Notes under the pieces: model-generated | The model's database searches: none | Seen by the model: only the letters and a program-made list of their open reading frames with translations | What the model was told of the DNA's origin: nothing | Position numbers and translations under genes: made by a program | Source: Pelagomonas calceolata | Lineage: Eukaryota; Sar; Pelagophyceae; Pelagomonadales; Pelagomonadaceae | NCBI GenBank assembly: GCA_918797485.1 | Contig: CAKKNE010000004.1 | Span: forward strand, 248,001 to 312,000 | Direction of reading: 5' to 3' | DNA: 64,000 nt | Shown here: positions 56,344 through 64,000 of the stretch, piece after piece | Layout: the number at the start of each line of letters is the position of its first letter | How positions within the stretch are numbered: the stretch's first letter is position 1

Positions 56344-57143
56344 CCGCCCGTCACGTTTCGTGTCTGGCGGAACAGGCGAAGATTTTGGTCGCAGAGGCCC
56401 TGGAGAACAATTTGAGTGACAAGGCGTTGAATGAGAGGTGGGATCGGTGGCAGACGTGTAGCCTGTGCGGGCAAGACTATCACGGCGTCGTGGAGTGCGC
56501 GCTCGCGTGGGCGTGCTGGAAGACGTACGTGGGTCGGCCGGAGGGGGACCACCTGCGGTACCCTGCGATGACCCTGCTTGGCAACGGTTTATCCAATGCA
56601 GGCCACAGCGAGGAGGCGTTGTCCGTGTACGAGGCCGAGTTGTCTATGAAACGGCGCATTGGCGTATCAGAAGAAAGCATTCTTGTCACGCAGAGTAATC
56701 TTGCGGTCACGTACGAAAAAATTGGACGTCATGAGTGCGCCCTGCGCTTACGGCACGATGTATACTCCGGACGTGTTGGGCTCCACGGCGAGAAAGCGAC
56801 AGAGACCCTCGTACCGGCCTACAACTACGCGGTGTCCCTTAAAGACCTACAGCGCTTCGAAGAGGTCAAGTCGGTGCTCCGCAGAGCAATACCCGTGTCG
56901 CGACGCACTCTTGGAGAGGGGTGTGATTCCACGCTCTCGATGCGGTCGCTTTACGCGGAGGCGCTCTGCAGGGACCCCGGCGCCACACTCGACGATTTCC
57001 GCGAGGCCGTGGCGACGCTCGCGGAGATTGAACGGACCGCACGGCGCGTGTTCGGTGGCACGCACCCGCTCACAGAAGGGTTTGGGCACAATCTGTCCGA
57101 GGCTCGAGGCGCGCTCCGCGCCCGCGAAAGGCTAGACGCATAA
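56229..57143 (+). CDS. TPR (kinesin-light-chain-like) repeat protein, probably 5'-truncated
   Basis: From about 56370 the frame matches an algal TPR_12-type family: NERWDRWQTCSLCGQDYHGV, VECALAWACWKTYVGRPEGD, LLGNGLSNAGHSEEALSVYE, VTQSNLAVTYEKIGRHECAL, AYNYAVSLKDLQRFEEVKSV, then the DDFREAVATL and GGTHPLTEG end. The first about 45 residues from the ATG at 56229 are Arg/Pro-rich and overlap the inverted fragment, so the original N-terminus seems lost. TPRs bind proteins; the C-x2-C-x3-H segment may bind zinc. It may be expressed in shortened form. Confidence 0.6.
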   Translation: MCRRTPAARSVSRPLASSRPRGDRRGWGRCPGTASGRAPARHVSCLAEQAKILVAEALENNLSDKALNERWDRWQTCSLCGQDYHGVVECALAWACWKTYVGRPEGDHLRYPAMTLLGNGLSNAGHSEEALSVYEAELSMKRRIGVSEESILVTQSNLAVTYEKIGRHECALRLRHDVYSGRVGLHGEKATETLVPAYNYAVSLKDLQRFEEVKSVLRRAIPVSRRTLGEGCDSTLSMRSLYAEALCRDPGATLDDFREAVATLAEIERTARRVFGGTHPLTEGFGHNLSEARGALRARERLDA

Positions 57144-57219
57144 GTATTCTACAAGACGCCACCCCGCAGACGACAAAGTTTAAATTCGATTGATCAATTT
57201 ACCCCACAGACACGCGTCG

Positions 57220-58911
57220 TCACCGGACCGGCCCCCCGGACGGATCGAAGCGCGAGTGCGGGTTCTCCTTCGACACGCCGTCGCGGAGCCACTGCGTCAC
57301 GACCCACTTCGACCCCTCCCTCACGGGGCAGCCGGAATGCTCCGTGTGCCAGTCCTCCATGAGGCCTTCGGAATCCGAACTCCGAAAGCTGAAGTAGACG
57401 GCCTGGCCCCTTTTGGGAACGACGTGCACGCCGGCGTTCGGAAAGGCCGTGCCGCCGCCGTCCGCCGCGGCGCAGTACATCAAGACGGTCGCTAACCTAC
57501 CACCACTGACGAAGGGCGTGCCGTCGCACGAGCCGTCGCAATGCAGCATGTACTGCTGGCCCGGGTTGTACTGGACCGCCATCAAATCTTCTTGCCCATC
57601 TAACTGTAATGTGTAATTTGAGAGGTGGTTCGCCATGGCCACGGACCGAGCTTTGAGCCTCGCTATCGGGTCGCTCAGGTCGCGCTCGTTCTTCCGACCG
57701 CCTTCGGGCCTCACGGTCGCCTGCTGGCTGTCGCGCGCTTTAGAAACATGGCTCAAATCGCCCTCGTGGGCGTGCGTCGCCCGCGCGAGTCGCGGCGTGG
57801 CCTGAGTCTGCACCGCATCGCACTCCTCATCGCTAATAAAATCATCAATAACGATAATCTGCGCATCTATACTTGAAGGATCAAATAAATAACGAATCGC
57901 CCGATCCGGTTCGGCGGGGCCCTTCTTGTCCGGTGCGGTACCGGCCCATATATCAGAAGTGTAAGGGTCATATTTCCAAATCTTCTCGACGACCGGCGAA
58001 TGGGGAGAGACGTCTTCGTGGTTTCTACAGGTCGCGTTCCGGACGTCGTGGCGCCGCGCCCGTGTGGCCTTTCGTAGCGTACCGATGGTACTCGTGAGGA
58101 ACACAGTCTCATGCGTCGCCTTGTCCCGCAAACACTCTCTAGCACCGTCGGGGCACGCTTCCGATAGATCCGTCTCCTTCGACGCCCGCTCGATGTCTCT
58201 ATAGAGCTTGGGCAGGTCCTCGCTGTACGCAGCACCCTTCGCGTCCGGATCAGGCGTCGCCTTCGGCGCGATTTTCAGGGCATGGTCGAACAAAAACTTC
58301 TCTATCGATAGTTCATCTCGTTTCGGGGCGAAGAACGTCTGCAATTCGTCAGAAACACATTGCACGGTAGCCTCACCACAAGTTGGTGCTCCATCTTCGT
58401 GCGTCGCACTACAAGCGTCCAAAGCACTTGCAACTGCTTTCTGGGCGTCGTGCGCCGGTCCTGTTCGAACGACCTCCCAGACGCCGTCGTTGTCGACGAT
58501 CGACACCGTTTCTCTATTATCAGCGACGGCGAAAATTGCCTTCAGCTCGCCGTTGTTCTTCTTCTTCCCTTCATTATTACAAGCGTTGGCACACGTAACC
58601 AACATATAACCCGGGTTCGCGGCGCACTCCCCCACAGAAGCCCAGAACTCGCAGCTTTCGTGTCCGTCCGGCTTTTCTACATATTTTTCTGCTGCGGCGT
58701 CGTAGACGATGAACTCGTGCGTCGCGAAGGAGTCGATGGACATGACGCTGCTATTTGTTAGTGGTTTCGCCTGCTGCGGGATCCTTTTTCGCGGCTCCGG
58801 GCCGGGCTGGAGCCACGCCACTATCACATCTCTTCCCACCAAATTCCTTACTGCTACTGGTACGCCGGCTAGGGTCGCTTGGAGGAGCGCTAGTATTGCT
58901 AGGGCGCGCAT
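57220..58911 (-). CDS. Prolyl 4-hydroxylase with ShKT domain
   Basis: 563 residues. Signal peptide (about 1-16), ShKT-like block (CEFWASVGECAANPGYMLVT then CANAC), a long insert rich in acidic residues, and a C-terminal 2-oxoglutarate/Fe(II) dioxygenase domain. Iron ligands H457-C-D459 (YMLHCDGSCDG) and H525, with 2OG-binding K535 (H-x9-K in EHSGCPVREGSKW). Also SGGRLATVLMYCAAADGGGT. Hydroxylates proline in secreted proteins, which would suit the HPAT/SGT-type transferase at 36086. ER/Golgi lumen. Single exon. Confidence 0.9.
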   Translation of the reverse strand: MRALAILALLQATLAGVPVAVRNLVGRDVIVAWLQPGPEPRKRIPQQAKPLTNSSVMSIDSFATHEFIVYDAAAEKYVEKPDGHESCEFWASVGECAANPGYMLVTCANACNNEGKKKNNGELKAIFAVADNRETVSIVDNDGVWEVVRTGPAHDAQKAVASALDACSATHEDGAPTCGEATVQCVSDELQTFFAPKRDELSIEKFLFDHALKIAPKATPDPDAKGAAYSEDLPKLYRDIERASKETDLSEACPDGARECLRDKATHETVFLTSTIGTLRKATRARRHDVRNATCRNHEDVSPHSPVVEKIWKYDPYTSDIWAGTAPDKKGPAEPDRAIRYLFDPSSIDAQIIVIDDFISDEECDAVQTQATPRLARATHAHEGDLSHVSKARDSQQATVRPEGGRKNERDLSDPIARLKARSVAMANHLSNYTLQLDGQEDLMAVQYNPGQQYMLHCDGSCDGTPFVSGGRLATVLMYCAAADGGGTAFPNAGVHVVPKRGQAVYFSFRSSDSEGLMEDWHTEHSGCPVREGSKWVVTQWLRDGVSKENPHSRFDPSGGPVR

Positions 58912-59116
58912 CGTTGTGTTGCCGCTGCGATGGCGTCCACGTGGGCTAGGCAGCCTCTCCCAGCTGCTTTGAGGCGTTTCAGTGTCCGTGCAGCCGCGTG
59001 TCGCTGCTGTGGGCTGCCAGGGACTTGTGGAACAGCTCTCACAGCAACGCTCTTGCTGTGAGCTCCGCTATCTTGTATAATAGCTGCGCCGACAAAATTT
59101 TCACAAAGGCTGAATT

Positions 59117-59138
59117 GCTAGTGTCTTACAGCCGCTAG
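59117..59138 (+). promoter_or_regulatory. Promoter palindrome copy (prolyl hydroxylase side)
   Basis: GCTAG, TGTCTTACAGCCG, CTAGA; 206 bp upstream of the prolyl 4-hydroxylase ATG (58911). Confidence 0.7.
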
Positions 59139-59461
59139 ATAATGCATCTTGGCGACCCTTAGGAGCCGATGCGCTTTGATATATCCAGGCGCTTTAGGTC
59201 GAGAATTATTGGTAGCGTGTCTACGTACGGGTTGAACGATGGTCACGCCACGGCCCCACAAGGCGCTGGCAGTCGTTGTAACGACGTCCGCCGGCACCGG
59301 AAGAACTCGTCCATGGAGAGTGGCATTGCTCTCAGACGATTTTTTATTCTTCGGAGATCGACCAGTCGGATTCGCGCTTGAGTGAGCGCGCACAGATAGC
59401 GCCAAATCGTTTCAGTCTACCGCCGAAACGCCGCCAAAAAACGCAAAAATACCGATAAAAA

Positions 59462-59481
59462 CCTAGCGGTAAGACACTAGC
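59462..59481 (-). promoter_or_regulatory. Promoter palindrome copy (membrane-protein side)
   Basis: Reverse orientation, CCTAG, CGGTAAGACA, CTAGC; 207 bp before the gene at 59688. It is in opposite orientation to the copy at 59117, so each divergent gene has its own copy at the same distance. Nothing else is seen in the 776-bp gap. Confidence 0.7.
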
Positions 59482-59687
59482 AAGCTCTGCGATCCGGCGC
59501 CTTCTGGCTGCCCCGGACGCGTAGGGCCAGCTGGACGCGCGCCAGACACGTGCGGCAAGCGAGGAGGCGTCTGCCAGACACGAGTTCATTGGGGCTGCAA
59601 AGGGGCAGCGTAACGATTTCATACATTACACCTGCTGCCTGCTGCCTTGGCTGCGGCCAGGCTGCCAGCCACAGCCACACAGCATAG

Positions 59688-60167
59688 ATGGCCGTCTGCT
59701 GCTGCTTTCACCGGACACCGAAGAGCCGGCTTTGTAGCCTCCTATTCACATTGGCAATTGTCGTCGCGCTGCACGTGTTCGCGTTCTTCGCGAAATTCCA
59801 CGCCAGTCGGCAAGTGCACCATTGCAACAATTACGGCTGCGGGTCCAAGGAACATTTTTACCTAGCAGTCATCGTGATGTGTTTCGTCGCGGAGTTTCTT
59901 TATCTCCTCGCGTTTGCCTTCCCCAAGTACATTTGCCCGGTCGACCCCCGCGAAGAGCCGCCGACAATTCCGGCCACGAGCGACGAGGTCCGCGCGATCT
60001 ACCGACCGATGGCCGCGTGGTATCGGGCGCCGGCGCGCGACGCGCTGCGGAGGCATAACGGCGAGTTTCCGCCGACGTCCGAGGCGCTCTTGGCCTGGAA
60101 GTCGTTCGAAGCCGTGACGACGGCGTTCCTCGAAGATCAGCCTGCGGGCGCCGCCGCCCGAGTTTGA
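59688..60167 (+). CDS. Small two-helix membrane protein
   Basis: 159 residues. Cys-rich start (MAVCCCFHRTPK), helix 1 (LLFTLAIVVALHVFAFFAKF), a short loop with two Cys (HHCNNYGCGSKEH), helix 2 (FYLAVIVMCFVAEFLYLLAF), then a soluble tail with a possible helix (SEALLAWKSFEAVTTAFLED). No family recognised. The N-terminal Cys cluster could be palmitoylated (inference). Stop is 42 bp from the CCDC12 stop. Confidence 0.6.
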   Translation: MAVCCCFHRTPKSRLCSLLFTLAIVVALHVFAFFAKFHASRQVHHCNNYGCGSKEHFYLAVIVMCFVAEFLYLLAFAFPKYICPVDPREEPPTIPATSDEVRAIYRPMAAWYRAPARDALRRHNGEFPPTSEALLAWKSFEAVTTAFLEDQPAGAAARV

Positions 60168-60209
60168 TACCGTTTCATGGCGTTCCGTCGCCTTCACTAC
60201 GTAAATTCA

Positions 60210-60629
60210 TTATTGCCTAGCCTCCGCCTTCAGCCGCTCCCGCAGGATCTCGACGATCGCCTTCTGCGTCCGCTTCCGGAGGACCTCGGCGCGCGGCTCG
60301 AGGTCGCGCTTCAGGTCCCAGTTCGGGTCGCGGGGCACGACGTTCAGCGCGCCCTCGGGCTCGTCCGCTTGAATGCGACTGAGCTCCGCGTCGAAGGCGC
60401 TCGGCGCCGGCGCCGGCGCCGCCGGCGTGTCTCCGTCGTCCTCGTCCGCAACCGGCGGCGGCGGCGGCGCCTGGAGCTCGGGGAGCGGCGGCGGCTCGAA
60501 GGCCGGGGCGAGTTCCTCGGACTGCGGCAGATAATTGCGGAACTTCAGCTTCTTCTCGCCGCCGACCTTGTCGTCGCGCGCGGCCCGCAAAGCCTTGAGC
60601 CTCGCTTTCCGCTCGGCGGCGGACTCCAT
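60210..60629 (-). CDS. CCDC12: CCDC12 / Cwf18, spliceosome component
   Basis: 139 residues. N-terminal coiled coil (ERKARLKALRAARD), KLKFRNYLPQSEELAP, a Pro-rich middle, then PRDPNWDLKRDLEPRAEVLR and KRTQKAIVEILRERLKAEAR, a close match to the CCDC12/Cwf18 family signature (PxxPxWDLKRD...LxKRTQxAIxEIIRERL). The protein belongs to the NTC-related/B-complex spliceosome. The ATG at 60629 is chosen; an in-frame upstream extension is leader. Confidence 0.9.
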   Translation of the reverse strand: MESAAERKARLKALRAARDDKVGGEKKLKFRNYLPQSEELAPAFEPPPLPELQAPPPPPVADEDDGDTPAAPAPAPSAFDAELSRIQADEPEGALNVVPRDPNWDLKRDLEPRAEVLRKRTQKAIVEILRERLKAEARQ

Positions 60630-61116
60630 GCCTGCGTGAGCGGGGGACGTTAGGACGGCGCGGCAGGCGGTCGCTCCCGCGCCGTCAGACATATGCACCC
60701 CCGACAATTGGTCTCCCCCGCCTTTGACAACCGAGTAAGACCACAGAAAGGCCAAAAACGGATAACACTGGACGGGGTCTGCTGCTGTGCGGGCGCTCGG
60801 ATTAGCTTGGCCAGTACGATCACAACACATACAGTGTTCATATGACACGCATGAATGAAGTTGTGGGCATTTGTCTTCATCGCGCTTTTCGCAGCAGTGT
60901 TTTGGGGTGACGTCTTCTCTGGTTTGCGGACGCGGCGGCGCGCCGCGGCGACGGCGTGAGGCTGTGCTGCAGCAGTGGGCGAGCCGTCCGCGCCGGCCCG
61001 AGCGATGCGTGCAGTGCGCGGCAGCGCTTCAGAACGACGAATCAACGTATGCGGTCGCGCCTTGCGCAACAAAGCCCGTCGCGCCGGCGCTTTTTGGCAA
61101 TTATTTTTGGTGGCGA

Positions 61117-61139
61117 GCTAGCGGCCTGAAGACACTAGC
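61117..61139 (-). promoter_or_regulatory. Promoter palindrome copy
   Basis: Reverse orientation, GCTAG, CGGCCTGAAGACA, CTAGC, in the 774-bp divergent gap: 265 bp before the myosin ATG and 488 bp from CCDC12. No other feature found in the gap. Confidence 0.65.
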
Positions 61140-61403
61140 AAAGCAGGCGAAAAATTGATCTGGTGCTTCGGACGCCAACGATAGCTATTGTTGGTCACCT
61201 CATGACTCCTGGGCCCCGCTTGAGTAGCCTCTACTCCAGTGTCTAGTGACTGAATTTCACACAAAATTTGGATGTAAGCGTCGAGCGCGCGGCGGAACCG
61301 ATGCAGCCCAGCCAGCAGCGATCGCCGTGAGCCGCCCACGCATACCTACGAAGCAGCCCCAGCAAGTAAAGGGCAGCCCGCGCACGGCTAGCACCGGAAG
61401 ACA

Positions 61404-64000
61404 ATGTCGGGCTGGGCCTCAGGCGAGAGATGCCTCGTGAAGGACCAGGACCACGGCTGGGCCACGGCCGTCGTCACGGGGTCGCAAGGTATTGGTTCGC
61501 AAGCGACGCTGAAGCTGCGACTGGACGACGGCGGCGTGCTGCTCGAGAGGCTCGGTAGCGACGTCGAACGCTTGACAAATGATAAAACACTGGAAGAAAC
61601 GGAGGACATGGCCGCGCTCGAGAACCTGAGCGAGGCGACGATGCTCGAGTGTTTGCGGCGGAGGTATCGGCGGGATCGCATTTATAGTTCTCTCGGAGGG
61701 GTGGTCGTCGCGATAAACCCGTTCCGGAAAATTGAGCGGTTGTATGACGATGGGTATGCGCGCTTCGGCGCCGGCGACGATGCGAATTTGTTGAAACCCC
61801 ACCCTTATGCTCTTGCTGAATCCGCTGTCCGAGGCGTCGTGAGAGATAGGACCTCCCAATCTTTGTTGGTGAGCGGCGAGAGTGGTGCGGGCAAGACAGA
61901 AACCGTAAAAATCATGCTCGGGTACATCGCCAAACGAAGTCATCGGGCCAAAGGCACGTCCGCCTCTCCGGGCGTCGACGATGCGTTAATTGCCGCCAAT
62001 CCTTTACTGGAGGCCTTCGCGAACGCGACCACGGTACGGAACGGCAACTCCAGTCGTTTTGGGAAGTTCGTGCGAGTCTTCGTCGATCGGCTGTCGGGGA
62101 CCGTTGCCAGCGCCACGGTCGACCACTACTTGCTGGAAAAAACGAGGTGCGTTTCACTGAATGAAGGCGAGCGGAACTTTCACGTTTTTTATCAATTAGT
62201 AGCGGATTCTCATTTGAGGGCGGACGACCGGCGTTTGTTAAATCTTGGGAATCGCGTTCACCCGCCGCGCGACCAGCCGGACGATTATCAAGAGACCCTG
62301 CGGTCGATGCGCGCTCTCTCGGTTCCGGAAGATGTGATCAAGGACATCTCATCGACTTTAAAAGGCATTTTAGCTGTCGGCGAGGCCCACTTCGAGAGCG
62401 TAGAAATCCCGGGCCAAGATGCGGGTAGCAGGATGGCCAACGTGACGAGTGACGCGTCGAAGTGTCTGGGCGTGGCGTCCGACGACTTGGCGGAAGCTTT
62501 TGTAGCGAGACGCGTCGCTGGTGTGCGCGTACCTAACAGCAGTAAGCAGGCCGAGGACGCCCGTGACGGGTTACTCAAAGCTTTGTATGCTAGGTTGTTC
62601 GACAAGATCGTAGCGTTGGTGAACAGCGCTCTGGGTGATGACAGTTCAAAGCCGAACATGGGGAAGGACGAACGGTTGTTCGTGGGGTTACTTGACATCT
62701 TTGGCTTTGAATCATTTGTTTCGAATAGTCTGGAGCAACTGTTAATTAACTACGCGAATGAACGGTTGCAAGCCCACTTCAACAACTTCGTCTTCGAGAC
62801 GGAGGCGAAGTTGTATACGCAGGAGGACATACCGGTACCCCCGACGGCCTATGTAGATAACGCCGGGGTCGTCGCATCTCTCGAAGATGGCGTGCTGCGG
62901 TTGTTGGACGAAGAATGCGCTTTACGGAGAGGTTCGGATCAACAGTTCGTGGCGAAATTGGATCGGGTCTCTGATGGGGATGTGCTAGCACCTTATAGGG
63001 GTACCGCGAGAACTGGAGGGGAACTCGTAGGGAGAGCCTTTATCATCTCTCATTTCGCGGGCAAGGTCACCTATACGACGGATGGCTTCGTGGCCAAGAA
63101 TAGAGATGCTCTCCCCGATGCGGGCGCGTCAACACTCGCCGCGTCCTCGAACCCGCTCGTAGCATCCCTCTTCGCAACATCGGTCGCTGTTGAGCGCAAA
63201 GGTGCTAGAGCGGCTAGACGAGGGAATAGACGAAGGGAGTGCGTCGCCAAGGCCTTCGGGAAATCACTAAAAGAGCTCACGCGGACGGTGGAGAGTACGA
63301 GACCGCAGTTCGTCCGCTGCGTGAAACCGAACGCCGACCAAGCGCCGGCGTCCTGGCGCGGCGCGCTGGTCTTGGAGCAATTAAGATATATGGGCCTCCT
63401 GCAAGTCGTCGAGGCTCGTAGAAGAGGCTACCCGCGACGGTACTCCTATGAAGCCTTTTTGAAAAGGTTCGGGAAACTCTGCGACATGACGCATTCTCCC
63501 AACCGGGAGGGCGCCGTGTGTTTGGTGGATGCTCTAGCGTCATCTTTATCTCTAGAGAGGGATGCCATTGTGGTCGGTCGTACGAAAGTGTTCCTAAGGG
63601 CAAGAGCGGAGGCTCTGATCGAAGGGGCACGGGACAAAGCCTTGCGCAAGTCGGCCCTCAAGGAGTTGGAAACGGCCATCGAGATGGAAAATGTGGATGC
63701 GTTGGAGGCGGCGGTCGCCATCGCTACCGAGTTGCGATTGGACGGGTCCGTGCTAGATAGAGCTAGAAGTAGAGTAGCGGTTCTGAGGTTCCGGAAGCAC
63801 ACCGCAAGCTTCAAGGAGGTCATGAAAGCTATACTGCCGGACATGCACCGCGACGTCTTGAAAGATATTTACAAGAATGCTTCTGTTTGTTTGGACGACG
63901 CCGCGCGTGTTGCGCAAGCGGAGACCACGGCGGCGTGGGCGATGGCCGCAGATATTGATACGTTTAAGCAGATCTTGCGGAGGTTGCGACGTAAATTGCG
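61404..64000 (+). CDS. Unconventional myosin heavy chain, motor domain and neck start (runs off the window)
   Basis: Open from the ATG at 61404 to the window end, 865 residues so far. SH3-like N-terminus (GERCLVKDQDHGWATAVVTG), then a full motor: INPFRKI, P-loop GESGAGKT, switch I NATTVRNGNSSRFGKF, switch II LDIFGFESF, LINYANERLQAHFN, PQFVRCVKPN, LEQLRYMGLLQVVEARRRGY and converter VVGRTKVFLRA. After the converter comes a helical, Ala/Glu-rich stretch without clear IQ motifs. ATP-driven actin motor; class not assigned because the tail is missing. Confidence 0.93.
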   Translation, partial: MSGWASGERCLVKDQDHGWATAVVTGSQGIGSQATLKLRLDDGGVLLERLGSDVERLTNDKTLEETEDMAALENLSEATMLECLRRRYRRDRIYSSLGGVVVAINPFRKIERLYDDGYARFGAGDDANLLKPHPYALAESAVRGVVRDRTSQSLLVSGESGAGKTETVKIMLGYIAKRSHRAKGTSASPGVDDALIAANPLLEAFANATTVRNGNSSRFGKFVRVFVDRLSGTVASATVDHYLLEKTRCVSLNEGERNFHVFYQLVADSHLRADDRRLLNLGNRVHPPRDQPDDYQETLRSMRALSVPEDVIKDISSTLKGILAVGEAHFESVEIPGQDAGSRMANVTSDASKCLGVASDDLAEAFVARRVAGVRVPNSSKQAEDARDGLLKALYARLFDKIVALVNSALGDDSSKPNMGKDERLFVGLLDIFGFESFVSNSLEQLLINYANERLQAHFNNFVFETEAKLYTQEDIPVPPTAYVDNAGVVASLEDGVLRLLDEECALRRGSDQQFVAKLDRVSDGDVLAPYRGTARTGGELVGRAFIISHFAGKVTYTTDGFVAKNRDALPDAGASTLAASSNPLVASLFATSVAVERKGARAARRGNRRRECVAKAFGKSLKELTRTVESTRPQFVRCVKPNADQAPASWRGALVLEQLRYMGLLQVVEARRRGYPRRYSYEAFLKRFGKLCDMTHSPNREGAVCLVDALASSLSLERDAIVVGRTKVFLRARAEALIEGARDKALRKSALKELETAIEMENVDALEAAVAIATELRLDGSVLDRARSRVAVLRFRKHTASFKEVMKAILPDMHRDVLKDIYKNASVCLDDAARVAQAETTAAWAMAADIDTFKQILRRLRRKL

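Noticed and set aside
6040-61139. The palindrome as a transcription terminator or small mobile repeat
   Set aside because: It lies upstream of genes, not in 3' gaps, and no flanking duplications were seen around copies.
1-64000. CRISPR arrays, tRNA or rRNA genes, bacterial operons
   Set aside because: No regularly spaced repeats, no tRNA cloverleaf or rRNA stretch noticed by eye; gene structure is eukaryotic. A tRNAscan-type search would be needed to exclude a tRNA fully.

Overview
The window is nuclear DNA of a gene-dense, GC-rich eukaryote. The best guess is a pelagophyte alga (Aureococcus/Pelagomonas type). The reasons are: mostly intronless genes in tight divergent and convergent pairs; typical eukaryotic proteins (SEC31, DBP5, STRAP, CCDC12, MPDU1, an unconventional myosin); stramenopile-type secreted glycosyltransferases, ShKT and TPR proteins; and introns made by introner-type mobile elements, which are known from Aureococcus. 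The species is inferred from these traits, not proven.

Layout. 1-13 kb: FIST-domain protein (partial), F-box-like WD40 protein, argininosuccinate lyase, SDR reductase, ABHD11-like hydrolase, acyl-protein thioesterase, ATPase-only HSP70, STRAP, a secreted glycosyltransferase-like protein and an anoctamin-tail-like membrane protein. 13-25 kb: SEC31 with a WW domain, two LRR proteins, a large O-fucosyltransferase-like protein running into a methyltransferase domain, and DBP5. 25-35 kb: ShKT protein, membrane-anchored propeller-like protein, a 902-residue protein of unknown function with two short introns, a patchy region with a hAT-like MITE and broken exons, and a cyclophilin. 35-41 kb: retroposed fragment, HPAT/SGT-type and GT92 glycosyltransferases, 2H phosphoesterase, J-domain protein. 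41-51 kb: two large tandem paralogues with Tudor-like, PHD and C-terminal RING domains, one of which also carries an MBD-like domain. 51-64 kb: MPDU1, vWA protein with a CaaX-like end, DUF4116 protein, CCCH-WD40 protein, TPR proteins, prolyl 4-hydroxylase, small membrane protein, CCDC12 and the start of a myosin.

Two window-wide signals stand out. (1) A family of short elements with 13-bp terminal inverted repeats (CTGTGTGGAAATC) supplies seven introns. The 3' splice site is the element's own CAG end. In most copies the 5' splice site is the GT (or GC) that opens the upstream copy of an about 8-bp target duplication. (2) A roughly 24-bp imperfect palindrome (GCTAG arms around TGTCTTACAGG) occurs about 19 times. 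Nearly every copy lies 60-350 bp upstream of a start codon and none was seen in tail-to-tail gaps, so it looks like a promoter element shared by unrelated genes.

The secretory pathway is well represented: SEC31, MPDU1, four glycosyltransferase-like proteins and a prolyl 4-hydroxylase. There is no operon logic. Neighbours are mostly unrelated and share bidirectional promoters.
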